Part shown: positions 43,960 through 55,262 of the stretch, piece by piece
Numbering within the stretch: position 1 is the first letter of the stretch
Layout: the number at the start of each line of letters is the position of its first letter
DNA from: Athripsodes cinereus
Lineage: Eukaryota > Arthropoda > Insecta > Trichoptera > Leptoceridae
Direction of reading: 5' to 3'
NCBI GenBank assembly: GCA_947579605.1
Contig: OX388325.1
Coordinates: forward strand, 6,567,572-6,631,571
Length of the DNA stretch: 64,000 nucleotides
The notes under the pieces: model-generated
Told to the model about the DNA's origin: nothing
The model's input: the letters and a program-made list of their open reading frames with translations, nothing else
Database searches by the model: none
Translations under genes and position numbers: made by a program

Positions 43960-44250
43960 GAAGCATTTCTCCCCTCATTGTTTGATAGGGTGGACCACCA
44001 TGTTTTGCTGAATAAACTATCCAGAACGGGATTTTCTAGACAAAGTCTAGTCGAACTGTTCTCGGACAATATCACGTGTGGTGATCATTGCTCTCACAAA
44101 TTCCTGGCATCATCTGGAGTTCCTCAGGGCTCAAATTTAAGACCATTATTTTCTCACTTTTCATAAATGACGTCGTAATTGGTATGCATTATTCGAAGTT
44201 ACTTCGGCTTGCGGACGACTTAAAGGTTTTCAAATGCGACATTAAATTCT
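43960..44250 (+). pseudogene. Jockey-type reverse transcriptase domain fragment
   Basis: FDRVDHHVLLNKLSRTGFS, then FLASSGVPQGSNLRPLF (RT motif with PQGS), then after a frameshift INDVVIG and LLRLADDLKVF, the catalytic (F/Y/L)ADD box. Order and spacing match RT motifs A-C of jockey-like LINEs. Broken by at least one frameshift. Confidence 0.8.
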
Positions 44251-44700
44251 GTTTATGATAATGTGTCGTTGAGGAGATACATAACTCCAGGTATGTCATA
44301 TCAACATGCTTTAAACTAACTTCGGCGCGACAATATTGGATTTATTAAAAACTTTATACATATGAACATTTTCATATTCATTGGCAGTGGTCTGCAACAT
44401 TTTTACTGCCTCTGACCGGTCAACGTTTGGTACTTTAACCGCAAATTGCTACGAGGGCGACGTAAATTTGATCCTCGAATTCTATAAACTAAGACCTCCA
44501 AATTCTAATATTCCAAGATATTACGTCAGGTTAAAGTTTTGAAGTAGCGTGGCGGTCTATCAACAACCCAAAACAAATTGTGCTCCTCTAATAGAAATGA
44601 TTCAAATGTTAATATTTTTGGTTTGTGGAAATAAAAAAATATCCTTTTCTACATGTAGTCGAAAAGTTTCTTGTTGATGGCCAATGGAACTGGATCATCG
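44250..44700. other. Unassigned
   Basis: No ORF or repeat that I can name. Confidence 0.35.
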
Positions 44701-44915
44701 AATTGTTTACAATAACACACATTAAGCGTCGCACCCTCCCTCACCCGTGGATGTTGCAGGAATGTCGTCAGTTCCTATGTCATCTATACTCTTCATGCAA
44801 ATTCTTCTTAAGGAAGGGCTCAAGGTTCGCCTGAAGGGCTATCCCCGACAAAATCTTCCCCAAAATTAAATACAACCGTAAATGTCCACCGACTCCATTG
44901 TTTTACAAAAAAGAA
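44700..44915 (-). repeat. Dispersed repeat (CACCCTCCCTCA block)
   Basis: Inverse match to 56640-56830: GAAGATTTTGTCGGGGATAG, CATGAAGAGTATGGATGACA, TGAGGGAGGGTGC. A diverged copy is near 28705-28800. Confidence 0.7.
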
Positions 44916-45419
44916 CTTAAAATTATCTTACCGTTACGTATTTACTACGTACTTTACAATGAAAAATTGGAAGGGAGGACTTTTTCTAGGTCTGTAATCC
45001 CCAGAGTTTGATGATTTCTCTTATACTCTAAATTTCAACCCTATGCCGCCAGATTTTGACATGTTTCATGATCTCCTCGGTTTTGTTAAGGCTGCCACGA
45101 AAAAAGACTGACTTCATTTTCCTTCCGATGGTTGGAGACCACTGTTCCGTAGCATATCCAACGCTTCGGTTCCAGAATTAGGATAAAATGCCCGTGTTCT
45201 AGATTCCAGTTCCAGATATAGAGTTGACCATACATTTACCTACTGACGGCAGCGCTTCGAGTACAAAGTTAGGCGGACATACAAAACTACGATTGTTTGA
45301 ATATTGTTTTAAATATATTGAAGTCGCATTTTGTAGATCCTTCATCAATCGTCATTTTTTTGAGTTGAGTTTTGATTTGAGCACCTTTCATACTTAAAGA
45401 ATTAAATTGAGAGTGTTAT

Positions 45420-45802
45420 TAGTCCCATGTCAAACAACAAGTTTTTTCATTAAGAAGAGGTTTTTAGCATTTTTTCCACGTAGGTACCTGTCTATAATTT
45501 TTTACTTAAATATGGACATGTGGGGTATCAAACATCAAGTTCTTTCATTAATAAGATATTTATAATACTCCATAAAGTCTCCGGTAAAGAATAGGTCTTC
45601 TGTAAGTTTTCGAGTGTCCTGTAAAAGGCAATTAGGTATTCGAAAAAATAAAGTCATCTTACATCTTAAATTCGGCTATGAGGTTTATTCCCACCCATCC
45701 TGAATGTCTTAATATATGTTGGCACTGAAAAAACAGCTTGCATGTCTACTACATGCAGCAGGTCTGCTTGCTACCCCATTTGTGGGATGGTATAGTAGTA
45801 GT
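45420..45802 (+). repeat. GGGGTRTCAAAC block and full R1 copy
   Basis: 45420-45560 holds GGACATGTGGGGTATCAAAC, repeated inside 47225-47330, 48850-48960 and 52535-52610. 45570-45802 is an R1 copy ending CCCCATTTGTGGGATGG. Confidence 0.65.
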
Positions 45803-45809
45803 AGATAAT

Positions 45810-46390
45810 AGTAATATATAAATCGCACATGGGTTGCCTTTTAAAATACGGTCCTATATATTATGCAGAGGTTTCTTTTGACCAGTGGTACAGAGAACAG
45901 TAGAATAAGCCAACGAGCACAATGAGATGGAGTTACCAGATGAAGGAGCAAGCGGAAGACTTTGCACGGAGAGCAAAAGACTGGGTCGTTGAAGTGCACA
46001 ATTTTATATCTAGAAAAAATTATGGTCGCGATCCTCAACACAGAGAGAACAAAGAAAAAGAAAATAGGTATTTGAGCTACGTAGTTCTCTATAACGCCAT
46101 AAAAATGTTTAAATAGTTATACGAGTATAACCCAAAATATATTATTTCCTGAAAGTGAAATATATGTTTTTTCTATAAAAGATTTTCTCCCTTTCCAAGC
46201 TCATAATATGAGAGTAAATTCTCTATGGGAAACCCATATTGTAGATATAACATCATATTTCAGCACAACGTAATGTACTAAATATCACAATATGTTTTAA
46301 TATTCTTGACTAACCATAGTGTGTATGTTAGAAAAAACACAGTCTTATCTCAACTAACTCACTTTAATCATACATACATTATGTAGTGGG
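45810..46390. other. Unassigned; 64-codon ORF
   Basis: 45922-46116 reads MRWSYQMKEQAEDFARRAKD..., hydrophilic. Upstream TTTTGACCAGTGGTAC suggests a LINE scrap but I cannot place it. Confidence 0.3.
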
Positions 46391-46517
46391 TGTGAGTTAC
46401 AGGACACTCGTAAACATTCGAAAAAAACTGGGAGACCAATTCTTTGCCGGATGCTCCACAAAATATATTGAAGATGTTAATTGAATTATTTGTGTTTTTT
46501 TTTTAAGAATACGTGCC

Positions 46518-46740
46518 TTATATACAGAATGATGAGATGATTCTGGATGATTTTGTTTTGACGCCGTTTAACTGTCCCGAGACCGTCTCAAGGACGCAGA
46601 TGAAGAGTACAGTTTTCAATTTGCTTCTGAAACTGGTGACAGTGTTATTGTCTCTCAATCGCACCGGTAGACGATTCCACGTAACCGGCCCAACAACACC
46701 AGAAGCCTTCTCATAGAAGTTAGACTTACCGGCTCTAATA
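46518..46740 (-). pseudogene. Jockey/CR1-like LINE C-terminus
   Basis: Minus strand: YEKASGVVGPVTWNRLPVRL, then RDNNTVTSFRSKLKTVLF. Typical end of a CR1/jockey-type polyprotein; upstream domains absent. Confidence 0.7.
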
Positions 46741-47031
46741 GGTAGGTAATAGAAAAGGTAATATATTCTAAACATATCGTAATATTCCGTAAACCGAATC
46801 CAAACAAATTTGAATTGATTGTAGTATTTCCAGAAGATAACCCAAACATTCCAGTAATGGTACAGAAATAGCCCAAGTACATACATAAAACCAAGAATAA
46901 GATATACCTAATATACAAACACACAAGACTATAATATCATCTTTATTATACTATACCTACACTACCCATATTAAATATTCATATTCTATCAACACCAGAG
47001 AATAAACAACGAAAAGTAATAACAACATACG

Positions 47032-47535
47032 TAGTGATGTGAGAAGAGAAAATTCTCCAAATAAATTTCTCGAGAACGAGAAATTTCTCCGAGAATTTCT
47101 CCTCTGATGGAAGAGAAATTTCTCTCCATAATTTTTCTTAGTGGTATTATGACCTTTCGCCCAGTACACTTCGCAGCCAACCTGATTGATCCAAAAATTT
47201 GTGGGGCTGATTAAGGCCCAAATCAGAGGTTATTAACACTTTTTTCCATGTACGTACCTGCATTTTTTTAACTTAAATATGGGCATGTGGGGTGTCAAAC
47301 ATTAAAATTTTCATCAGTTATTAGCACTTTTTTCTATAATATAGGTACCTAACATTTTTTTATTTCCATAATTAATTGTATCCAATTGGTGATAAATTGT
47401 CTCAACTTTTGTACATTTTTATTGATTGATTGAATAAAGTATTTATTATAATTATACTGTTAAATAAAAAATTAAAAAAAATCTCCGAAAATTCTCTACC
47501 TCGAAAAATTATTTCTTGAGAATTCCACAACACTA
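47032..47535. mobile_element. hAT-type MITE, copy 2
   Basis: TAGTGATGTGAGAAGAG ... TTCCACAACACTA; flanking octamers AACATACG and TACATACA match 6 of 8. GAGAAATTTCTC-rich. Confidence 0.8.
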
Positions 47536-47687
47536 TACATACATACTAAAGATAATCCCGGAATAAATTTGTTAGATCGTTCGTATGTACGTGCACAATT
47601 ATTATTTTTAATAAATACTTATATACACATAAAATGAAATATTTTTTATTTAAACCACTGTTTATTCTCCAAATAAAATTTATTCAA

Positions 47688-47730
47688 CTCAAACGTTTTC
47701 GCCAAGGCTTCTCCTTGGCATCATCAGGAG
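47688..47730 (-). ncRNA. Hammerhead-like motif HHR-7
   Basis: Minus strand: stem I CUC, CUGAUGA, U, stem II GCCAAGG / loop AGAAG / CCUUGGC (7 bp), GAA, palindromic stem III AACGUU, position 17 = U, GAG closing stem I. Followed by TTGAATAAA. Apart from the inserted U, every conserved core position is present. Confidence 0.68.
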
Positions 47731-47973
47731 GACTAATTAGTTACAGTTCATATGTAGTGAGTCTGTTTTCTATTAGGACTTAGTCCTCTGCTACGAACGG
47801 CCGGAGGTAGCTAAACAACCCGTACAATATTTTCCCCTACGGATTCGAACCGCAAGAGGGTCTTTCTCTCTTCCTCCTCCGACGACTCAAAAAATATGTA
47901 AGCAAGTGGTGGGATGAGAAATGCTAATTATTCTACTAAGAGTAAACTCTAGAAAATTTTATATATAGACTAA

Positions 47974-48127
47974 CCCCCCTAGACAAACCGTCACTTGTTG
48001 ATCGACTACAAACGAATTTATGACTATAACCGCAACAATGACGCATAATTAGGTACGTGGTACATGTAGGTAGATTGTCGTAAATTCGTTTGTAGTCGAT
48101 CGGAAAGTGCGTGCTTGTCTAGGGGGG
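47974..48127. mobile_element. Short palindromic MITE (CCCCCCTAGACAA ends)
   Basis: CCCCCCTAGACAAACCGTCAC, GATCGACTACAAACGAATTT and their inverses ending TTGTCTAGGGGGG; 154 bp foldback. Confidence 0.75.
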
Positions 48128-48134
48128 CAGATGT

Positions 48135-48660
48135 CGATATTATCGACTTGTTTAACTATGAATCTGGACTATCGATATGTTTTTGGAGACTGGTAGAGCA
48201 TTGTGGAAGTCTAAACGGGACATCTTCATACTCCACGTTCATAACACAAGCATATTTTTTACTGTGAGGGTGTCTGGGGTGTATCTGGGTTTATTTCAAA
48301 CCCAGATTTACCTTTTTTTTAAATCTAGACACAAGAAAGATTGAAATACATGAAAAAGTAAGCAACATTTATTTTTCTCTCTGCTTTCCGGTACAACACT
48401 AATTAGTATAAATATTAACCATGTTATAGGATAACCAGCGAATCGTGAAGTTATGCGTTTTCAGGAAATATGTAAATTCTGTTACATAATCGAAAAAACA
48501 CACAGATGAACAAACATATAAACATTCTTCAGTAATTAGTATCATCACGGTTGACTTCATGCAATAAAAACAAGATAGTAATTCTCTGCGTATTGATAAA
48601 AAATTTAACATTTGGGATGGGTGGCTTGCTCCATCGCTGAACTGATTATGTTAAATGTCT
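48135..48660. other. Unassigned; SINE-2 tail piece near 48265-48325
   Basis: TACTGTGAGGGTGTCTGGGG, TATCTGGGTTTATTTC and CAAACCCAGAT resemble the SINE-2 end. The rest is unassigned. Confidence 0.4.
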
Positions 48661-48671
48661 TCTTATACAGG

Positions 48672-49274
48672 TAGTGATGTGAGAAGAGAAAATTCTCCAA
48701 AGAAATTTCTCGAGAACGAGAAGTTTCTCCTCTGATGGAAGAGAAATTTCTCTCCATAATTTTTCTTAGTGTATTATGACCTTTCGCCCAGTACAATTCG
48801 CAGCCAACCTGATTGCTCCATAACTTGTGGTGCTGATTAAGGCCCAAATCAAAGGTTATTAACACTTTTTTCCATGTAGGTACGAACCTACCTGCAAATT
48901 AAATAAGGACATGTGGGGTGTCAAACATCAAGATTTTTCATCAGTTATTAGCACTTTTTTCTATGTAGGTACCTAACATTTTTTTGTTTCCATAATTAAT
49001 TGTAGCCCTATTGGTGATACCTACATTGTCTCAACATTTGTTCCTTGTTATTGATTGAATAAAGCATTTATTATTATTATACCTACTGTTAAATAAAAAA
49101 TAAAAATAATTCTCCGAAAATTCTCTACTTCGAGAACAAAATTGAATAAAGTTTTTATTATTATTATACTGTCAAATAAAAAATAAATATGATTCTCCGA
49201 AAATTCTTAAATTTACCGAGAAATTTCTACGTAATTTTCTCGAAAAATTATTTCTTGAGAATTCCACAACACTA
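48672..49274. mobile_element. hAT-type MITE, copy 3
   Basis: Same ends as 38353-38745; flanking octamers TATACAGG and TATACGGG match 7 of 8. A TTGAATAAAG...TATTATTATAC segment is duplicated inside (about 49055 and 49143). Confidence 0.83.
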
Positions 49275-49377
49275 TATACGGGATGTTTTACAATTACTTA
49301 CGATTAACAATATACGTAATATTTTGAGAGAATACTGCAAACTACAATATAAAGAAGATTTCGTTTATTTATTTATA

Positions 49378-49480
49378 CTCTCCCGCATCTCCCACTTTGG
49401 GGTAGCCAGCGGACTTGCTTTCGAGTAATAAATTGCAAATGGACAAGAGTGGAGTCTTAAAAACTCGTAACCGTAACCGA
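49378..49480 (-). repeat. Diverged R1 copy
   Basis: CATCTCCCACTTTGGGGTAG, CCAGCGGACTTGC, AAGAGTGGAGTC. Confidence 0.45.
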
Positions 49481-49541
49481 AATTATTGTATAAACAATAA
49501 ATTGTTGAAGGGTGTTTGTGTTCACACTGTGAAAATTCATA

Positions 49542-49710
49542 TACAGTAATTTATAAACAATCAAAACACTGTTATATTTTCACCACATTTATTCAAACTC
49601 TAACGTTAACAGTACTCTTGAGAATGCCCATTGAAGTGGGCGAAAACGTTAGAGTTTGAATAAATGTGGTGAAAATATAACAGTATTTTGATTGTTTATA
49701 AATTACTGTA
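49542..49710. mobile_element. Hammerhead-bearing foldback element
   Basis: 65-bp nearly perfect arms (49542-49606 and 49646-49710). The left arm stops exactly at the stem III palindrome AACGTT, so only the right copy keeps a full core: HHR-6 at 49614-49655, plus strand. Confidence 0.75.
49614..49655 (+). ncRNA. Hammerhead-like motif HHR-6
   Basis: Stem I ACUC/GAGU, core UUGAGAA (U3-A8 in place of C3-G8), extra U, stem II GCCCA/UGGGC with loop UUGAAG, GAA, stem III AACGUU, position 17 = A. Identical core to HHR-5 at 30685-30726. Confidence 0.62.
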
Positions 49711-49714
49711 TAAA

Positions 49715-50245
49715 TAATACATTGAAATAAAAAAATATTTCTAAAATTAAGTTGTGAATTCATTAATTTGCGAGCCGTCTTTTATTATTTATTTATTTAT
49801 TTTATTCTTCTTGCACATCATCATTCACAAAACAAAATCAACAAATCAGTTTACATAAGAAAATGTGTGATGATATGCAGTGGTGCGATTATCACTTTAT
49901 AGTGATTTCTTCCATCTAACCCGTATTTACATATTTAATTTCTACAAGTAAATATTTAATTACTACATATTTGTTTCACTTTAATATCTTAAAAATTAAC
50001 TTCCACAGATAATATCGTTCGCTAACTCAAACTTTATTAATGTATTGGTAGTTAAAAAGTCAAAGACATCAAAGAACTAAACGGTTAACCAATTAACCAT
50101 TCTGTCATAGAAAAATCTATTACCAAAACTTAAGTGGCCTAAAGACATAAAACATATTTCCGGGAGGAACTACCTATACAACACTTCAAAAGTTCCAGAT
50201 TATTTACGATAAAAAATACTTTTATTTATGTCTATCTAAATCTAT
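49715..50245. other. Unassigned
   Basis: AT-rich, (TTTA)n at about 49785; no supported feature. Confidence 0.35.
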
Positions 50246-50247
50246 CT

Positions 50248-50600
50248 TTACCATCACGGTACTACAGCAAGTGGGGTGGCCAGGCAGATTAACAGCATGT
50301 AAAAATCTTGCAAGCTATTCTCACCATGCCAATAAAAAATAAGACAGTGAAAAAATCCCGTGGAGCACCCGGTAAAGAATTGGTCTCCCACTCTTCTCTG
50401 TAAGTTTTCGAGTGTCCTGTAAAAGGAAGGTGTTCGAAAAAATCAAGATATTGTACATCTTAAATTCAGCGATGAGGTTTGCCACCCATCTTGAATGTCT
50501 TGATTTAATATTGGCACGAAGAGGACAGCTTGCATGTTACTTACATGCAGCTGGTCTGCTGGCTACCCCACTTGTGGGATATGCCGTGATGGTATAGTAT
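50248..50600. repeat. Two R1 copies back to back
   Basis: 50248-50330 is minus (CCATCACGGTACTACAGC tail). 50345-50600 is plus and nearly full length, from CCCGTGGAGCACCCGGTAAAG to CCCACTTGTGGGATATGCC and GTGATGGTATAG, with an intact 61-codon frame also present at 57607-57792. Confidence 0.8.
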
Positions 50601-50639
50601 AGTATAGAAAAAAGACATTTTGCATCTTAAATTCAGCAA

Positions 50640-50880
50640 TTATTTTTATTCCTACAATGTACACAGGGTCAGACAGTCACAGATCACAGTCAATTTATTA
50701 TATAACATGAATACAAAATGCAAAATCAAAAGGTGGACCAGCGAAGATCCTAAATTTACCTGAGAAGTTTTAAAAAATCATCAAAGTTAAATGAATCACC
50801 AACAAATAACTGTAAGATCAACTAAAATTAATAAATTATGTCTAAAATATATGAGAAAAAAATAAAACAAGATGAATAAA
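50640..50880 (+). repeat. Dispersed 240-bp repeat, copy 2
   Basis: ACAATGTACACAGGGTCAGAC and AAAGGTGGACCAGC; partner of 40610-40865. Confidence 0.75.
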
Positions 50881-50917
50881 TTCAAATGAATGAATAAAAA
50901 AAGAAATAATTAATAAA

Positions 50918-51070
50918 AAGGGTCCGTGGTTCGATCCCAGGTGCCGGCAAACTCCCCTTTCACGGCACAAGCTTTTAGCTTAGTGTGAAAGGTGTATAAG
51001 GTTGTATTTGGGTTTATAACAAAACCCAGATATATCTTTTTTAAAAATAAAAAAAAATAAAAATAAAAAT
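50918..51070 (+). repeat. SINE-2, 5'-truncated
   Basis: GTGGTTCGATCCCAGGTGCC, TTTCACGGCACAAGC, GTATAAGGTTGTATTTGGG, then an A-rich end. Confidence 0.75.
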
Positions 51071-51149
51071 CAGACCAAAAATCAAATGAAAATAATAAAT
51101 CAGGACAAAATCTATTTAACACAATCAACATTTAATGAGGTAGATATGC

Positions 51150-51440
51150 CACCCCTCCTGATTGTGTTTAATTTATTTGGCAAAGAAAGAACAGCTTGCC
51201 TGTATATTTCATGTGGCTTGTCTGCAGGGTATCCCACTTGTGGGATATGCCGTGATGGTATAGTAATAGTAGAAGTAAATGTCTTATACAAACGTAAGGT
51301 TTAACCTACATACATCTGTCTTATACAGAATCCTCGAATCTTGCAGAAAAGAATGACAATAGACCTATTAATTCTTTACCGATATGACTTACGGCCGATC
51401 TGCTGGCTACCCCACTTGTAGGAGATTCATGACGGTATGG
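51150..51440 (+). repeat. R1 copy and separate R1 tail
   Basis: 51150-51265: ACCCCTCCTGATTG, TCCCACTTGTGGGATATGCC, GTGATGGTATAG. 51388-51440: GCTGGCTACCCCACTTGTAGG. Confidence 0.65.
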
Positions 51441-51639
51441 TGGTAGTTAAAAAGTTTTGTTTGTACATTACGACAATTTGTTAATACGCACTTAATGGAA
51501 TTAGTATGCTGACAACGTGCTTGATGTTGTTAGTTCTCAACAGTAAATAATATATTACGTCCCATGTGATATACCTAGATGCAGTGGCGTTATTCCATAA
51601 ATGCTATAATGCACCAAATGCCTTAAAAAAATTAAAGCC

Positions 51640-51985
51640 GGGTGTTTCCCTTGGTTATCGCAGCGCACTCTAATTACTTCGTTCCGTATACGGTTTCGTA
51701 GGGACACTTTCAGAATTTCTCGTAGGCATCTCATTTGGAACACTTCGAGTTTGTCAATGTCAGTTTTTAGTAAGACCCATGTTTCTGAGCCGTAAAACAT
51801 GGCTGAAACACATCGAGTCCGACCTTCTCCACAGACGATTGAAGCCCGAGGATGCGAAGAGCATTGCGGCTGACAGGAGGAGCTGGTCGGAACTGGTTCA
51901 GGACCCGCGGGGGGCATCCACTGCCGCATATAGGCTTCGTCCACGTGAACGACCTTATGCGGCAAGGGCTCCATAAGTAAGTAAG
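51640..51985. pseudogene. RTE-like LINE tail with internal inversion
   Basis: Minus strand from 51804 down reads MFYGSETWVLLKTDIDKLEV, FQMRCLREILK, RNRIRNEVIRV. Plus strand from about 51783 up reads SRKTWLKHIESDLLHRRLKP, EDAKSIAADRRSWSELVQ and a stop near 51975. These are consecutive parts of one RTE C-terminus joined head to head, the layout left by twin priming. Confidence 0.75.
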
Positions 51986-52104
51986 TAAAGTTTCCCTTAA
52001 ATTGCTTAACAAAAACAATGACATCTACTAAATTGAAAAATATGGCGTTTTCATAAATTCCTATACTAAAATATGATGATAATATGTATTTTTTTGTTAA
52101 CTGT

Positions 52105-52515
52105 TCCGTGGACCACCAGGCAAAGAATTAATCTCCAACTCTTTTCCGTAAGTTGACGAGCGTCCTGTAAATGGCGAAAAAATAAAGACATTTTATTTCG
52201 AAATTCGGCGACGAAATATGCCAGCCCCCTCGGAAGTCCTAATTTTTTTTAACAGAAAGGACAGTTTGCATGTTAAACAAATACTACAATTTATTATACC
52301 ATCAGGGCATATCGATTGCAGACTAGCTGCATATAATAAGCATGCAAGCTGTCCTCTTGGTGCCAACAAAAAATAAAGACATTCAAGATGGGTAGCAAGC
52401 CTCATTTCTGAATTTGAAATGTAAAATTACTTTTAATTTTTCGTACACCTGCCTTTTACAGATACACGAAAACTTACAGAAAGAGTGGGAAATCTATTTT
52501 TACCGAAGATTTCAC
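52105..52515. repeat. Tail-to-tail R1 pair
   Basis: 52105-52280 plus (CCGTGGACCACCAGGC ... ACAGTTTGCATG) faces 52298-52515 minus (ACCATCAGGGCATATCG ... AAAGAGTGGG). Confidence 0.7.
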
Positions 52516-52614
52516 GTAATATTTTCATCAATAATGCTCTTATTGACGAAAGAACTTAATGTTTGACACCCCACATGGCCATATTTTAGTAAAAAAAGGT
52601 ATTTTAGTAGGTAG

Positions 52615-53620
52615 GTATCTACGTAGATAAAATTACAAAAAAACCTCCTGTCTTTTACAAGATGTAACAAATATAGAAAGTCTAGTCCCGCCACTGCCTT
52701 GATGTACATACATAATGGATAAATTATGTCATGGGTAGGTGTGAATGACTAAATGATGGACTTAAATGGCTCTAAGGAAGTTCTCCAAGCATAATTTTAT
52801 AATTTAAGTTTAAATTCAAAGCATTTTTGATAAAGAGATGCTACAGTGGGGCCAGTATATCAGTGCACCTGAACCCCCGCTACACGTTTACTCAACTTCC
52901 TTACGTCTCACCTACAACGATACATTTATCAGAGATTGTCAATCAGTTAATTTTTTCCACTTTGAAATAGAAAATTTCCTTTGTAAAATAATCGCGAAGA
53001 CGTATCACAAATTCGCGACACTGGGGAGGCAACACTTTGCGTTTAGTAGGCATATTTTTATAATTTATAAACTGACACTAAAATAAATTTTCACTGTTAG
53101 ATGTTGCGATCCCGAATGCTCGTTTAAAACTAAAGAATATAAGGGATGATTTCTGATACGTTAATTTTGGAATTCCCTGACAAAAATTAGTCATAAATCA
53201 TAAAATGCATTACCTGCAGTCTATCCCTATTGTTTTTTTTAAACTATCCTAGAGTAATATAGTGTTATAATGTAGCTATTATAACTATTCTTTGTATGTA
53301 ACTGCCTACTTCCAATTATTTGATATCCTTTTTAACTAACCTACTGTACTAATACGCATACTTAAGAACTTTTATATGTGCTATTATTTCGACACAAAAT
53401 ATCCAAACAGGAACTCTTATATTAATGTGACAGAAACAACAAGCGAAAAGGGTGTGTGGTCCTTGGTCTACACCGTAAGGCGCGCAGTACGTATGTAGGT
53501 ATACAGGTACAAGGATTAGATAATAATAAAGAAAATAAAATATTCTATAACAACGCCTTTGGTTGCTGATACCTGCCTATGAATAAAAGAGACCATCATA
53601 CCTGAGGTGCACTGGTATAC
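52615..53620. other. Unassigned kilobase
   Basis: AT-rich; an 82-codon ORF at 52838-53086 has no recognisable motif. No repeat match elsewhere in the window. Confidence 0.35.
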
Positions 53621-53794
53621 TGGCCCGACTGTAATCAGTGTTATTTTCTTTGTTAGGTAAACAGCAGATCAACTGCTTGTAATAAACATGCAAAACGTCC
53701 TCTTCGTTCCAATACAATTCAGGATATTACTGTACTTACCTATTTACAATTATTTGGTAGTATGTTATCTTTATATTGTTTTTCTTATCTGATA

Positions 53795-54005
53795 CACTGA
53801 GAAAAATACTCAAAACGAATCATTGGTATAAATCTATAATATTAACTCTTCGCAAACAAATCATCGGTAAATTTGCCAACAACTTGTTTGCGAAGAGTTA
53901 ATATTATAGATTCGTACTAATGAATCGTTTGTACGATCTCTGGTCCTAATCTGATAGTACGTACCAATGATTCGTTGTGAAATTTCGTTAGTATTTTTCT
54001 CAGTG
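53795..54005. mobile_element. Palindromic mariner-type MITE, copy 2
   Basis: CACTGAGAAAAATACTC ... GTATTTTTCTCAGTG flanked by TA; 211 bp, the left arm shorter than in 32862-33120. Confidence 0.85.
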
Positions 54006-54255
54006 TATGCTTTGTTTGACTAGACTGTTGTGCTTTTTTTATTATGTTTGTTAAGGCTGTTTCAGCCGTTTATTGTATAAATAAATAAATAAATATGTGT
54101 ATTGTATCTCATCCCTGCTGAATTATACATGTAAAACGTGATGTTTTACGAATACCTTTACAGGACACTCGAAAACTTACAAAAAGAGTAAGAGATCTAT
54201 TCTTTACCTGGGACTCCACGGGATTCATTGAAGAAGTGTTTTGAAAAAAAAAAAA

Positions 54256-54490
54256 ATATTCATAAGTCATTTCACATCATCAATTCAGCGATGAAGAGAT
54301 ATTCATAAGTCATTTCACATCATCAATTCAGCGATGAAGAGATATTCATAAGTCATTTCACATCATCAATTCAGCGATGAAGAGATATTCATAAGTCATT
54401 TCACATCATCAATTCAGCGATGAAGAGATATTCATAAGTCATTTCACATCATCAATTCAGCGATGAAGAGATATGCTACCCATCATAACG
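54256..54490 (+). repeat. 43-bp tandem repeat x5 within an R1 remnant
   Basis: Units at 54256, 54299, 54342, 54385 and 54428, identical by eye (ATATTCATAAGTCATTTCAC ... GCGATGAAGAG), then GCTACCCATCATAA. The unit corresponds to the R1 segment around ATTCAGCGATGAGG. Preceded by an inverted R1 5' part at 54150-54235. Confidence 0.9.
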
Positions 54491-54782
54491 ATTCTCCAGT
54501 TTCATAAACCAACAACTGAAAATTCTAATACTTATTCCAATATATGTCATATTAAAGTTTTGAAGCTGTATTATAGGCGGTGATACACATGGCTGTAAAA
54601 TGGAACAGTAGCGTACATGCTTGCTAATGGCATGTGGAAGTTCCTAGCGCGATGTGGATACATTTGCAAGTTAAACTTGCATGCAATTTGCGTCCTTGCA
54701 TGCCTGTATTTGCAAGACGTATACACAAGCTAGCCACGAGACAGTACATGTCTCAAATCACTCATTCTCAAGCTTTTTTGCA

Positions 54783-55115
54783 ATGGAAAACATTCGAAAT
54801 GAATTAAATATCATCATATTGCAATTAGCAGTACAATGTGTGGCTAATTTAATGAAAAAAAAAAAGAATAGTAAAAGAAGAAGAATTTGGGTGAAAGATT
54901 GGATTAGCAGAAGGGAAAATTTTGGAGCAAGTAGTTGTCTGCTTACAGAAATGCGACAAGAAGATATAGATGGTTACAGAAACCATTTAAGAATGCTGCC
55001 AGAAAAATTTGATGAATTGTTAGGGAAAATTGCGGATAAAATAAAAAAGAAGGTCAGCTACTGGCATACCTGTACCTGTCACGACGATCACTTTATCATT
55101 TTATTTTTTGTTTAA
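54783..55115 (+). pseudogene. Harbinger (HARBI1-like) transposase, N-terminal remnant
   Basis: 110-codon frame from ATG at 54783. It has a basic run KKKKNSKRRR, then IWVKDWISRRENFGASSCLL, TEMRQEDIDGYRNHLRM and LPEKFDELLGKIADKIKKK. The pattern W(V)..W..RR..G....L..E....D...Y.N.LRM....FDELL is the standard N-terminus of PIF/Harbinger transposases. Similarity stops at about 55050 and the remaining residues are unrelated. A full protein would be roughly three times longer with a DDE nuclease, so this copy is non-autonomous. Confidence 0.8.
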
Positions 55116-55262
55116 TGGGTTAGTTGGAAGATATCGCGCTTCTGCGATAAACTCGCCCATTGCACAAATTTATTTGTCTGGTTCTGCAATGTTTGTGTTT
55201 TAATAATGTTTGTTTTTTTGTGCAATAAAGATTTTTATTATTATTATTATTATTATTATCAC
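55113..55262 (+). repeat. LINE 3' hairpin tail with (TTA)n
   Basis: GGGTTAGTTGGAAGAT, ATCGC-GCTTCT-GCGAT, AAACTCGCCC, GTGCAATAAAGATTTTTA and (TTA)n. Nested in the Harbinger remnant. Confidence 0.7.

Noticed and set aside
54256..54470. CRISPR-like array
   Set aside because: Units abut without spacers and derive from the R1 repeat; the host is a eukaryote.
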